DNA from: Rhizobium redzepovicii
Lineage (GTDB): Bacteria > Pseudomonadota > Alphaproteobacteria > Rhizobiales > Rhizobiaceae
NCBI RefSeq assembly: GCF_019793435.1
Contig: NZ_JAILYH010000009.1
Coordinates: 124,001-188,000, forward strand
DNA length: 64,000 nucleotides
Reading direction: 5' to 3'
Shown here: positions 51,112 through 59,827 of the stretch, in pieces
How the letters are laid out: each line of letters opens with the position of its first letter
Numbering within the stretch: position 1 is the first letter of the stretch
Notes under the pieces: generated by a model
Told to the model about the DNA's origin: nothing
The model's database searches: none
The model's input: the letters and a program-made list of their open reading frames with translations, nothing else
Position numbers and translations under genes: made by a program

Positions 51112-51935
51112 GATTGAGAGACATTCCCATCACCGCCTGGATCGGCATGGCCGGCATCGCCATCGCCTTCATCTTTGCGATCTTCGCCCCCTGGCTCGCT
51201 CCCTATGGCGAGACGCAGGTTGTCGGCGACGTCTGGCAGCTGCCGGATAATCAATACATCTTCGGCCTCGACAATCTCGGCCGCGACATCCTCTCGCGCC
51301 TGATCTATGGCGCGCGTACGACGCTGCTGGTCTCGTCCGCCGCCACCGTCATCTCCTTCTCGCTCGGCATCATCCTGAGCTTCACCGCTGCCGTCTCGCG
51401 CGGCATCATCGACACGGTCTTTTCGCGTTTCAACGATCTGATGATGTCGATCCCGACGCTGATCTTCGCGCTGGTGGTTCTTGCGGTCCTGCCGCAGAAT
51501 ATCGTCGTCCTGATCCTTGTCATGGCGATCCTCGATTCCACCCGCGTCTACCGTCTTGGCCGCGCCGTGGCGCTCGATGTCGCGGTGATGGAATTCGTCG
51601 AGGCGGCAACACTGCGCGGCGAAGGCAAGCTCTGGATCATCTTCCGCGAAATCCTGCCGAACACCCTGTCGCCGCTGCTGGCCGAATTCGGGCTGCGCTT
51701 CGCCTTCTCGATCCTGTTCCTCTCGACGCTTTCCTTCCTCGGCCTCGGCATTCAGCCGCCAGCGGCCGATTGGGGCGGCATGGTCAAGGACAACAAGGAC
51801 GGCATCATCTTCGGTATATCGGCAGCACTGGTGCCGGGCACGGCGATTGCCGTGCTTGCCGTCTGCGTCAACCTCGTCGTCGACTGGCTCCTGAAACGCA
51901 CATCCAGCCTCAAGGGAGGGCGCGGCGATGCCTGA
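51108..51935 (+). CDS. Oligopeptide-type ABC permease (DppC-like)
   Basis: A 275-residue permease with the DppC features LGRDILSRLIYGARTTLLVS near residue 60 and the EAA region MEFVEAATLRGEGKLWIIF. The start overlaps the DppB-like stop, and its own stop overlaps the ATPase start, giving a tightly coupled operon. Confidence 0.92.
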   Translation: MRLRDIPITAWIGMAGIAIAFIFAIFAPWLAPYGETQVVGDVWQLPDNQYIFGLDNLGRDILSRLIYGARTTLLVSSAATVISFSLGIILSFTAAVSRGIIDTVFSRFNDLMMSIPTLIFALVVLAVLPQNIVVLILVMAILDSTRVYRLGRAVALDVAVMEFVEAATLRGEGKLWIIFREILPNTLSPLLAEFGLRFAFSILFLSTLSFLGLGIQPPAADWGGMVKDNKDGIIFGISAALVPGTAIAVLAVCVNLVVDWLLKRTSSLKGGRGDA

Positions 51936-53559
51936 GCTTCTTTCCGTTCGCAATCTGAAGATCGAAGCAACCAGCTATCCGCCGGGCGAGCCGCCGAAGC
52001 GGGTGACGATCGTCGACGGCGTTTCTTTCGATTTGCAGAAGGGCAAGGTTCTCGGCCTGATCGGCGAATCGGGCGCCGGCAAGTCGACGATCGGCCTTTC
52101 GGCGCTTGCCTATGGCCGAGGCGGCGCCGAAATCACCGGCGGCGAGGTGCGGCTCGACGGCGCCGATATCCTGGTGCTTGGCAAGAACGGCATCCGGAAA
52201 ATCCGCGGCGCCCGGGTCTGCTACGTCGCGCAATCGGCGGCGGCCGCCTTCAATCCGGCGCATAGACTCGGCGATCAGGTGATCGAAGCTTCGGTCAAAC
52301 ATGGTTTGATGAGCAAGGACGAGGCGCGCAAGCGTGCGCTTTATCTGTTCGGGGTTCTCGGCCTGCCCAATCCCGAAACCTTCGGTGAGCGCTTTCCCCA
52401 CCAGGTCTCCGGCGGCCAGTTGCAGCGGGCGATGACGGCGATGGCGCTCTGCTCCAATCCCGAACTGATCGTCTTCGACGAGCCGACGACAGCGCTTGAC
52501 GTCACCACGCAGATCGACGTGCTGGCGGCGATCAAGCATGCCATCGAGGAAACGCACACCGCCGCCCTCTATATCACCCATGATCTCGCCGTCGTCGCCC
52601 AGATTTCGGACGACATCATGGTCCTGCGTTATGGCAAGCAAGTCGAATACGGCAGCGTCCAGCAGATCATCGAGGCACCGCGGGAGGACTATACGCGCGC
52701 CCTCGTTAATGTCAGGCAGGCCTACCGCGAGGAAGCCGCCGACCAGTCTGCAGCACTTCTCAAAGTGGAGAATGTCAGCGCCGAATATTCCAACGGCTTC
52801 AAGGTGCTGCACGATGTCTCGCTGCACGTGCCGAAGGGGCAGACGCTCGCCGTCGTCGGCGAATCCGGTTCAGGCAAATCCACCCTGGCGCGCGTCATTA
52901 CCGGCCTGTTGCCGCCGAGCAACGGACGCATCGTCTTTGATGGAAAGCCGCTGATGCCTGGCCTCAAAAGCCGGCCGAATGACGACTTGAGGCGCATCCA
53001 GCTGATCTACCAGATGGCCGATACGGCGATGAACCCGCGGCAGACGGTCCGCGACATCATCGGCCGCCCGCTGACCTTCTATTATGGTCTGAGAGGTGCC
53101 GAGAAAACCGCGCGGGTAAAGGAACTGCTCGACCAGATCGAAATGGGCAACGGTTTCGTCGATCGTTATCCGGCCGAACTGTCCGGCGGCCAGAAGCAGC
53201 GCGTGGCGATCGCGAGAGCCCTTGCCGCCAAGCCCGAACTTATCCTCTGCGACGAGCCGACCTCGGCCCTCGATCCGCTGGTTGCCGAAGGCATTCTGAA
53301 ACTGCTGCTGAAGCTGCAGGAAGAGGAACATCTCTCCTACGTGTTCATCACCCATGACATCGCTATCGTGCGCGCCATTGCCGACAGCGTCGCGGTGATG
53401 CATCGCGGCAAGCTCGTCCGCTTCGGTCCCAAATCCCAAGCGCTATCGCCGCCCTTCGACGACTACACCGACCTGTTGCTGAAATCCGTACCGGAGATGG
53501 AGATCGGCTGGCTGGAGCGGGTGCTAACGACGCGGAAGATGGCAAGCGCCGGGAATTGA
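51928..53559 (+). CDS. Oligopeptide-type ABC ATPase, fused DppD-DppF
   Basis: 543 residues with two complete ATPase domains in one chain: Walker A GESGAGKST then GESGSGKST, signatures VSGGQLQRAM and LSGGQKQRVAI, Walker B VFDEPTTALD and LCDEPTSALD. Dpp/Opp systems usually use two separate ATPases; the fusion gives both halves at once. Last gene of the transporter set; a convergent XRE-type regulator gene lies 54 bases on. Confidence 0.93.
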   Translation: MPELLSVRNLKIEATSYPPGEPPKRVTIVDGVSFDLQKGKVLGLIGESGAGKSTIGLSALAYGRGGAEITGGEVRLDGADILVLGKNGIRKIRGARVCYVAQSAAAAFNPAHRLGDQVIEASVKHGLMSKDEARKRALYLFGVLGLPNPETFGERFPHQVSGGQLQRAMTAMALCSNPELIVFDEPTTALDVTTQIDVLAAIKHAIEETHTAALYITHDLAVVAQISDDIMVLRYGKQVEYGSVQQIIEAPREDYTRALVNVRQAYREEAADQSAALLKVENVSAEYSNGFKVLHDVSLHVPKGQTLAVVGESGSGKSTLARVITGLLPPSNGRIVFDGKPLMPGLKSRPNDDLRRIQLIYQMADTAMNPRQTVRDIIGRPLTFYYGLRGAEKTARVKELLDQIEMGNGFVDRYPAELSGGQKQRVAIARALAAKPELILCDEPTSALDPLVAEGILKLLLKLQEEEHLSYVFITHDIAIVRAIADSVAVMHRGKLVRFGPKSQALSPPFDDYTDLLLKSVPEMEIGWLERVLTTRKMASAGN

Positions 53560-53613
53560 AGGCTCGAAATCTTCCGGCACTCATCCGGATGGCTTCGTTG
53601 AAAATCGGTTTCT

Positions 53614-54399
53614 TCAATACTCTGCCGGCACCGCATACACTTCCGCGGATGGATCTGCGAGGAACGAGCGCACCGTCGGTGGCAGCTGGCGTGAAGACAG
53701 CGGCAGTGGTCCGCAACGCGACAGAAGCTCGCGCAGGTTGGGCTCGGCGCCGACATGCCGCCAGATCATCCGCGACGCATACGGGAGATTTTCCCGTCGC
53801 CACGAAACTCCCATTGTCGTCCCGCGCAGATAGACGCGCTGGTACTCATCGAATGGCAGGAGGATCGTCTGTGAAAGTATCGGATTCGGGCCGACGACTC
53901 GCTCCGTAATGAAGATCCGGTTTCGATAGAAGGCCGCAAGGCCGACATATTTCGAAAATTGCTGGATGCCGTTTCCAGCGTCCCGCAGACGCTCCATTGA
54001 TTTGACATGCACAAGCCCACCCTTCTCCACAAAGCGGCTGCACGAACACACAACCATTCCCGGCCAGGACGGGGAGCGATGATAGGTCTGGAAATAGCCG
54101 ATATGGCGCCGGAGCGCGGTCAGATCGCCTGGGAACGCCTTTAATAGTTCGGAACTTTGATTGAGGTCTAGAGTCGGTTTGCGAAGCCGCTCGCGAAAGA
54201 GCCTGGGAACGAGACCAAAGTCGGCTGCGTCGAGATCGAAATACTTGGCTATGCGAGCGAGATTATGGGCAGACGGCCTCGTCTGGCCGTTGATGTATCG
54301 ATTGAATTGCTGCCGATTGATATCGATCGCGCGGCAAAGATGCGAAATGGAACGCTGCGTGGCACAGGCGATCTTGAGGTTCTCGACTAGGTGAGGCAT
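53614..54399 (-). CDS. XRE-type helix-turn-helix protein
   Basis: 261 residues. The N-terminus is a Cro/CI-type helix-turn-helix (SHLCRAIDINRQQFNRYINGQTRP). The remaining ~190 residues have no motif I recognise, but include CSCSRFVEKGG and a region with FYRNRIFITERVVGP that may form a sensing domain. It is convergent with the transporter operon and divergent, across 120 bases, from the second binding protein gene, its probable target. Confidence 0.75.
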   Translation of the reverse strand: MPHLVENLKIACATQRSISHLCRAIDINRQQFNRYINGQTRPSAHNLARIAKYFDLDAADFGLVPRLFRERLRKPTLDLNQSSELLKAFPGDLTALRRHIGYFQTYHRSPSWPGMVVCSCSRFVEKGGLVHVKSMERLRDAGNGIQQFSKYVGLAAFYRNRIFITERVVGPNPILSQTILLPFDEYQRVYLRGTTMGVSWRRENLPYASRMIWRHVGAEPNLRELLSRCGPLPLSSRQLPPTVRSFLADPSAEVYAVPAEY

Positions 54400-54519
54400 C
54401 GGCGGTTCCGTCTTAATGATAGTAGCGTAAACTCGCTCAAAAATGCGTCAAGTCGCGAAATTGCGTGAAGCAGCCTGATCTCTACGTTCCCTTCTAAGAA
54501 CGTTGAAAAGGGAACTGAA

Positions 54520-56100
54520 ATGACACGTGAAAAGGATCAATCTTCGCCTTTGAGTATCGGCCGTCGTCACTTCGTTGGCGGTGCCGTCGCGCTGGGTGCT
54601 TTGCCAGTCCTCCCCTCCGGACTCTTGATGCCGCGCGATGCCCGCGCGCAGGAAGCGAAGCGCGGGGGTCATCTGAAACTCGGTCTCAAGGGCGGCGCCA
54701 CCAGTGATGCGCTCGACCCCGCGACCTATAGCGCCTCCGTGTTGTTCGTGATTGGCCGTCTCTGGGGCGACACACTTGTCGAATCCGACCCTAAGACCGG
54801 TACGCCCTTGCCGTCGCTGGCGACTTCCTGGACGCCATCGGCGGACGCATCCGTCTGGACTTTCAAAATTAGGAACGACGTGCAGTTTCACGACGGCAGC
54901 AAGATGACCGTCGCGGACATCGTCGCGACACTGAAGCGACACGCGGACAAGAATTCGCAGTCGGGCGCTCTGGGGCTCATGGCCTCGATCACCGGTATCG
55001 AAGAAAAAGCGGGCGACCTTGTCCTCACACTTTCGGAAGGCAATGCGGACCTGCCTTTGCTTTTGACCGACTATCACCTGATCATCCAACCGAAGGGCGG
55101 CCTCGACAAGCCTGCGGCGGCCATCGGTACAGGTCCTTACATTCTGAAAAGCTTCGAACCGGGCGTTCACGCAACCTTCGAGAAAAACCCGAAGGATTGG
55201 CGCTCCGACCGCGGCTTTGTCGACAGTGTCGAGATCCTCGTCATCAACGACAACACCGCCCGCGTTGCCGCACTTGCCTCCGGCCAAGTCCATTTCGTCA
55301 ACAATGTCGACCCCAAGACAGTCCCGATGCTGCAGCGAGCACCGACCGTCGAAATCCTCCGGAATGCAGGCAAGGGCTTCTATTGTTTCCTGATGCATTG
55401 CGACACGGCTCCCTTCGACAACACCGATCTTCGGCTTGCGCTGAAATATGCCATTGATCGTCAGGCGATCCTCGACAAGGTTCTGGGCGGCTACGGAGTC
55501 ATCGGCAACGACTATCCGGTCAATTCCAACTACGCTCTCGCCCCGACCGATATCGAGCAGCGCCCTTATGATCCAGATAAGGCCGCCTTCCACTTCAAGA
55601 AAGCGGGTCTCGACCGCTCCATTCAGCTGCTCACGTCAGACGCAGCCTTTCCTGGCGCTGTGGATGCGGCGATCCTGTTCCAGCAAAGCGCGCGCAAGGC
55701 CGGCATCACGATCGACGTCAAGCGCGAACCGGAAGACGGCTACTGGACCAATGTCTGGAACAAGCAGCCCTTCTGCGCCTCGTTCTGGGGCGGTCGTCCG
55801 ACCCAGGATTCGCGCTATTCCACCTCTTACCTGTCGACCGCAGAATGGAACGACACGCGTTTCAAGCGCCCTGACTTCGACAAATTGGTTCTGCAAGCAA
55901 GGTCAGAACTCGATGAGGCCAAGCGCAAGGTGCTTTATCGGCAATTGGCCCTGATGGTGCGAGACGATGGCGGTCTGATCCTGCCCGTCTTCAACGATTA
56001 CATCATGGCCTCTTCGAAAATGCTGAAGGGATATGTCGACGATATCGGCAACGATATGTCCAACGGCTACATCGGCAGCCGCGTGTGGCTTAATGCCTAA
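54520..56100 (+). CDS. Oligopeptide-type ABC substrate-binding protein, second copy
   Basis: 526 residues with a Tat-like signal (SIGRRHFVGGAVALGALPV). It is clearly a paralogue of the protein at 48420 along its whole length (shared RGGHLKLGLKGG, GALG, ATFEKNPKDWRSDRGFVDS, YLSTAEWNDTRFKRPDFDKL). It has no permease genes of its own, so it probably docks on the importer at 50107-53559 and widens its range. It is followed 15 bases later by a CocE/NonD hydrolase gene. Confidence 0.9.
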   Translation: MTREKDQSSPLSIGRRHFVGGAVALGALPVLPSGLLMPRDARAQEAKRGGHLKLGLKGGATSDALDPATYSASVLFVIGRLWGDTLVESDPKTGTPLPSLATSWTPSADASVWTFKIRNDVQFHDGSKMTVADIVATLKRHADKNSQSGALGLMASITGIEEKAGDLVLTLSEGNADLPLLLTDYHLIIQPKGGLDKPAAAIGTGPYILKSFEPGVHATFEKNPKDWRSDRGFVDSVEILVINDNTARVAALASGQVHFVNNVDPKTVPMLQRAPTVEILRNAGKGFYCFLMHCDTAPFDNTDLRLALKYAIDRQAILDKVLGGYGVIGNDYPVNSNYALAPTDIEQRPYDPDKAAFHFKKAGLDRSIQLLTSDAAFPGAVDAAILFQQSARKAGITIDVKREPEDGYWTNVWNKQPFCASFWGGRPTQDSRYSTSYLSTAEWNDTRFKRPDFDKLVLQARSELDEAKRKVLYRQLALMVRDDGGLILPVFNDYIMASSKMLKGYVDDIGNDMSNGYIGSRVWLNA

Positions 56101-56115
56101 AGCTCTCCTGGATAT

Positions 56116-58125
56116 ATGACAATGTCAGACCGCAGCTTCACAACCATCGAAAATCAGTGGATCACCTTGAAGGATGGGACGCGGCTGGCGGCACGCATCT
56201 GGATGCCCGACGGCGCGGAGGAGGATCCCGTGCCGTCGGTCTTCGAGTTCCTGCCCTATCGCAAGCGCGACGGGACGAGCCTCAGGGACGAGTCGACCTA
56301 TCCGGTCTTCGCCGCCGCCGGCATTGCCGGCGTGCGCGTCGATATCCGCGGATCGGGAGAATCCGACGGCGTCATCGATGGCGAATATACCGAACGGGAG
56401 CTTGCCGATGCCTGTGAGCTGATCGCCTGGATTGCCGCGCAGCCTTGGTCGAACGGCGCGGTCGGCATGATGGGCATCTCCTGGGGCGGCTTCAACAGCC
56501 TGCAGGTCGCAGCCCTGCGCCCGCCGGCGCTGAAGGCCGTCATCTCGATCGCCTCGACCGTCGACCGCTACAATGACGACATCCACTACAAGAACGGCTG
56601 CCATCTCTCCGCCCAGCTTTCGTGGGCGGCGACGATGCTCGGCTATCAGTCGCGCCCGCCCGATCCCGCACTGGCCGGCGAGCGCTGGAAGGCGCTGTGG
56701 CTGGAGCGCCTGGCGGGCGAACCCTTTTTCATGGAGGAGTGGCTGAGCCATCAGCGGCGCGACGATTTCTGGCGTCACGGCTCGATCGCAGAGGATTTTT
56801 CCAGCGTCGAGATCCCCGCGCTGGTCATTGCCGGCTGGGCCGACGGTTACCGCAATACGCCGCTGATGGCGGTCGAAGGCCTCGGCGATAAAGCCAAGGC
56901 GCTGATTGGTCCCTGGGTGCACAAATATCCGCACTTCGCCTGGCCGAAACCGCGCGCCGATTTCCATGGCGAAGCGATCGCCTGGTGGAACAAGTGGCTG
57001 CGTGGCGAGGACAACGGCATCGACAGACTGCCGCAGACCCGTGCCTATATTCTCGATGCCATCCGCCCTGCTCCACGCCGCGACAGCGATCCTGGTTTCT
57101 GGATCGCCAGGGATGTCTGGACGCCGCCGCGCATGCAGTGCTTTTACGTCGAGCAATTCGGCAGGCTGACGGAAGGCATGCCGATCCCGCACGCGCCCGA
57201 ACATCCCGTTTATCTCCATTCTCCGCTCGATACCGGCACGGCATCCGGTGAATATTTCACGCTGAAGCCCGACGCCGAAATGGCGATCGATCAGCGCTCG
57301 GACGATGCCGGCTCGCTGGTCTTCGATACCATGCCGCTTTCCGGCGATTGCGACTATCTCGGCCAGCCCGTGCTGACGCTTGCGCTGCGCTCCCGGACGT
57401 CGGGCGGCAATCTCTGCGCCCGGCTGATCGATGTTCATCCTGATGGTACGGCAATGCGGGTCGCCTTCGGCGTCGTCAATCTCACCCACCGCGACGGCAA
57501 TGCCGATCCGAAACCGCTGATCCCGGGCGAGACGGTGTCGATCCGTCTCGTGCTCGACGCCTGCGGCTATCGCTTCCGCAAGGGACATCGCATCCGCCTT
57601 TCGCTTTCCACCGCCTATTGGCCGATGATCCTTCCTCCGCCTGAGGATGAGGGAATCGAAATCGACATGGCATCGCTCGGCTTGGGGTTGCCGGTGCTCG
57701 GCGACCATCGCCGCATCGAAATCAAGGAGCCGGCCAATCCCGATCCCCTGCCTCGATATATCGAGCATGCCGCGGCGGCGACGGAGCGCCAGGTCGTTCG
57801 CAACCTCTCGGGCAACCGGACGGACTATCGCATCCACGAGGATACCGGGCTCTACGAACATCCTGAGACGGGCCTGTCGACCCGGCAATTGCGCGAGGAA
57901 GTCTGGTCGATTTCACCCGATGATCCGCTGTCGATGACCGGTGTGTCGACCTGGACCTGCGATATGCGCCGCCCCGGCTGGTTCGTGCGCACCGTGGCAA
58001 CCGCGCGGATTGCCTGCACCGCCACCGATTGGATCATCAGTGCCGTCGTCGCCGCTTTCGAGGACGACGTGCAGATCTTCGAAAAGATCTTTGCGGAAAA
58101 GCGGATCCCACGTGATCTGATGTGA
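56116..58125 (+). CDS. CocE/NonD-family serine hydrolase (X-Pro dipeptidyl-peptidase S15 type)
   Basis: 669 residues. An alpha/beta hydrolase domain contains the nucleophile Ser in MMGISWGGFNS and SIASTVDRYNDDIHYKNG. A C-terminal jelly-roll domain follows (GYRFRKGHRIRLSLSTAYWP). The family cleaves esters, amides or prolyl peptides, cocaine esterase being the best known. No signal peptide, so cytoplasmic. Its place after the second binding protein suggests it splits the imported compound, perhaps an ester or acyl amide. The substrate is unknown. Confidence 0.88.
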   Translation: MTMSDRSFTTIENQWITLKDGTRLAARIWMPDGAEEDPVPSVFEFLPYRKRDGTSLRDESTYPVFAAAGIAGVRVDIRGSGESDGVIDGEYTERELADACELIAWIAAQPWSNGAVGMMGISWGGFNSLQVAALRPPALKAVISIASTVDRYNDDIHYKNGCHLSAQLSWAATMLGYQSRPPDPALAGERWKALWLERLAGEPFFMEEWLSHQRRDDFWRHGSIAEDFSSVEIPALVIAGWADGYRNTPLMAVEGLGDKAKALIGPWVHKYPHFAWPKPRADFHGEAIAWWNKWLRGEDNGIDRLPQTRAYILDAIRPAPRRDSDPGFWIARDVWTPPRMQCFYVEQFGRLTEGMPIPHAPEHPVYLHSPLDTGTASGEYFTLKPDAEMAIDQRSDDAGSLVFDTMPLSGDCDYLGQPVLTLALRSRTSGGNLCARLIDVHPDGTAMRVAFGVVNLTHRDGNADPKPLIPGETVSIRLVLDACGYRFRKGHRIRLSLSTAYWPMILPPPEDEGIEIDMASLGLGLPVLGDHRRIEIKEPANPDPLPRYIEHAAAATERQVVRNLSGNRTDYRIHEDTGLYEHPETGLSTRQLREEVWSISPDDPLSMTGVSTWTCDMRRPGWFVRTVATARIACTATDWIISAVVAAFEDDVQIFEKIFAEKRIPRDLM

Positions 58126-58128
58126 TCG

Positions 58129-59040
58129 TCAGGACACGGCGAAATGCCGGACAGCCTCGCAGACGGCATGGAAGCCATCGCGGGCGCCATCGCTCATATG
58201 CCGGGCGCGCAGCCAGGCATGCACCATCTGGGGCTCCTCCCGGAACCAGACCTCTCCGCCCGCTTCAGTGAGCCGGGCGGCATAGTGCCGGCCGTCGTCT
58301 CTCAAGGGGTCGAAATGCGCGACCGTGATGAAGGCCGGCGGCAGCCCGGCAAGCGAAGACGCCTGGAGTGGCTCGGCGATCTCATTTCCTTCAGGCGCCT
58401 GCAGAATCTCGCGATAATAGGCGACATCGGCCGTCGTCAGGCCGGGTGCGGCGGCCATTTCGAGATAGGAACCTGCGTCGAGGTCGCCGCCGAGCGCGGG
58501 ATAGATTAGCACCTGGCCGACGATGCCGGAGAGTTCCTCGTCGCGCGCCCGCAAGGCAAGCCCTGCCGCAAGGTTGCCGCCAGCGCTGTCGCCGATCAGC
58601 ACGACCTTATTGCCGGCGGCAAGCAGATGTTTGAGCACGGCGAAGCCGTCATCCGTCTGTGCCGGCCAGCGATATTCAGGGGCCAGCCGGTAATCGACGG
58701 AAACGAGTTCGGCGCCGGCAAAATCAGCGATCTCGGCGCAGATGGCGTGATGGCTCTCAAGCGAACCGACGACGAAGCCGCCGCCATGGAGATAGAGCAG
58801 AACAGTCCGGGTGATGATTTTCCGCGGACGGTAGCGCCGGATCGGTATGCGCTGGACCATGCCGTCCGCAAAGATCAAATCCGGGGGCAGCGGGCGGTCG
58901 AAGCGGGCGCAAAGCGAATCGTACCAATGCCGTTGCTGCTCGACCGACGCTTCGACAGCCTCAGTGGGATAGACGCTATCGCAAATCTGGAGAAACTGCA
59001 GAATGCCTTTTTCGGTGGGGACAGGGGATGGAGCGGACAT
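58129..59040 (-). CDS. Alpha/beta hydrolase of the hormone-sensitive-lipase (HSL) esterase family
   Basis: 303 residues with the HSL oxyanion motif LYLHGGGFVVG, the nucleophile in IGDSAGGNLAAG, Asp in HFDPLRDDG and His in MVHAWL. It hydrolyses short-chain carboxyl esters. It is convergent with the CocE-type gene, three bases apart. The ATG at 59040 has AAAGGA upstream; longer frames are unsupported. A second ester-cleaving enzyme beside this importer strengthens the idea of an ester substrate. Confidence 0.88.
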   Translation of the reverse strand: MSAPSPVPTEKGILQFLQICDSVYPTEAVEASVEQQRHWYDSLCARFDRPLPPDLIFADGMVQRIPIRRYRPRKIITRTVLLYLHGGGFVVGSLESHHAICAEIADFAGAELVSVDYRLAPEYRWPAQTDDGFAVLKHLLAAGNKVVLIGDSAGGNLAAGLALRARDEELSGIVGQVLIYPALGGDLDAGSYLEMAAAPGLTTADVAYYREILQAPEGNEIAEPLQASSLAGLPPAFITVAHFDPLRDDGRHYAARLTEAGGEVWFREEPQMVHAWLRARHMSDGARDGFHAVCEAVRHFAVS

Positions 59041-59302
59041 GCAGGGTCCTTTCGATTTGGGACTGCGGAGACGTCCCTGGCCGACTCTCACCCCATCATG
59101 CGCCTTTGCGGCGGAGGCAATCTGTCTGGCCGCGACCCATGGATGTCGCGATGCTTCCTTATTTTGATCCTGCATTTCAAGGCTTTGCCGCTTTTTCAAA
59201 AAATTCCGATATTTTTTTCGTCGTCGACCCAAGGAAAGCCACTGGAGAAACGTCTCAATCCCGAAATAGCATCTTGCTTGATAGCTTGGGGGTAGGTGCG
59301 CA

Positions 59303-59827
59303 TTGGATGCGGAGCTCATAGAACGAGCGCAGGGCGGCGACCGGGAGGCCTTCGGGCAACTGGTCTCGCGCCATTATGATTTCGTCCACGCGACGGCATG
59401 GCGATGGTCGGGCAGTTCCGCCGACGCCGACGACATCGCCCAGGAGGTCTGCGTCAAGCTCGGCGCGGCCATCCGCGGCTTTCACGGCGCCAGCCGCTTC
59501 AGGACATGGCTCTATACGCTGACGCTCAATGCCGCCCGCGACCATAGACGCAAACTTGTACGGGACGAGCAGACATTCCGCGCTTACGCCTCCGAACCGC
59601 AGCCGGATGCACCGGGCGGGAACGACGACGAGCTGTCGAGCGAATTATGGGCGGCCGTGCGCGCTTTGCCGGAACGCCAATGCGACGCCGTGCTGCTCGT
59701 CTATGGCGAAGGCCTCAGCCATTCGGCTGCCGCCGATGTCATGGGCTGCTCGGAAACGACCGTGTCCTGGCAGGTCCACGAGGCGCGCAAGCGGCTGAAG
59801 GCCATGCTCGGCAAGGAAGAGGTATAA
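59303..59827 (+). CDS. ECF-type RNA polymerase sigma factor
   Basis: 174 residues: region 2 (LVSRHYDFVHATAWRWSGSSADADDIAQEVCVKL) and region 4 (LPERQCDAVLLVYGEGLSHSAAADVMGCSETTVSWQVHEARKRLK), separated by a short linker, with no extra domains. The start is TTG at 59303. It overlaps the VWA protein gene by one base (TAATG), so the membrane VWA protein probably regulates it or is its main target. Confidence 0.9.
   Translation: MDAELIERAQGGDREAFGQLVSRHYDFVHATAWRWSGSSADADDIAQEVCVKLGAAIRGFHGASRFRTWLYTLTLNAARDHRRKLVRDEQTFRAYASEPQPDAPGGNDDELSSELWAAVRALPERQCDAVLLVYGEGLSHSAAADVMGCSETTVSWQVHEARKRLKAMLGKEEV

Noticed and set aside
56125..57888. A 587-codon open frame on the minus strand
   Set aside because: Antisense shadow of the CocE/NonD hydrolase gene; no motif.
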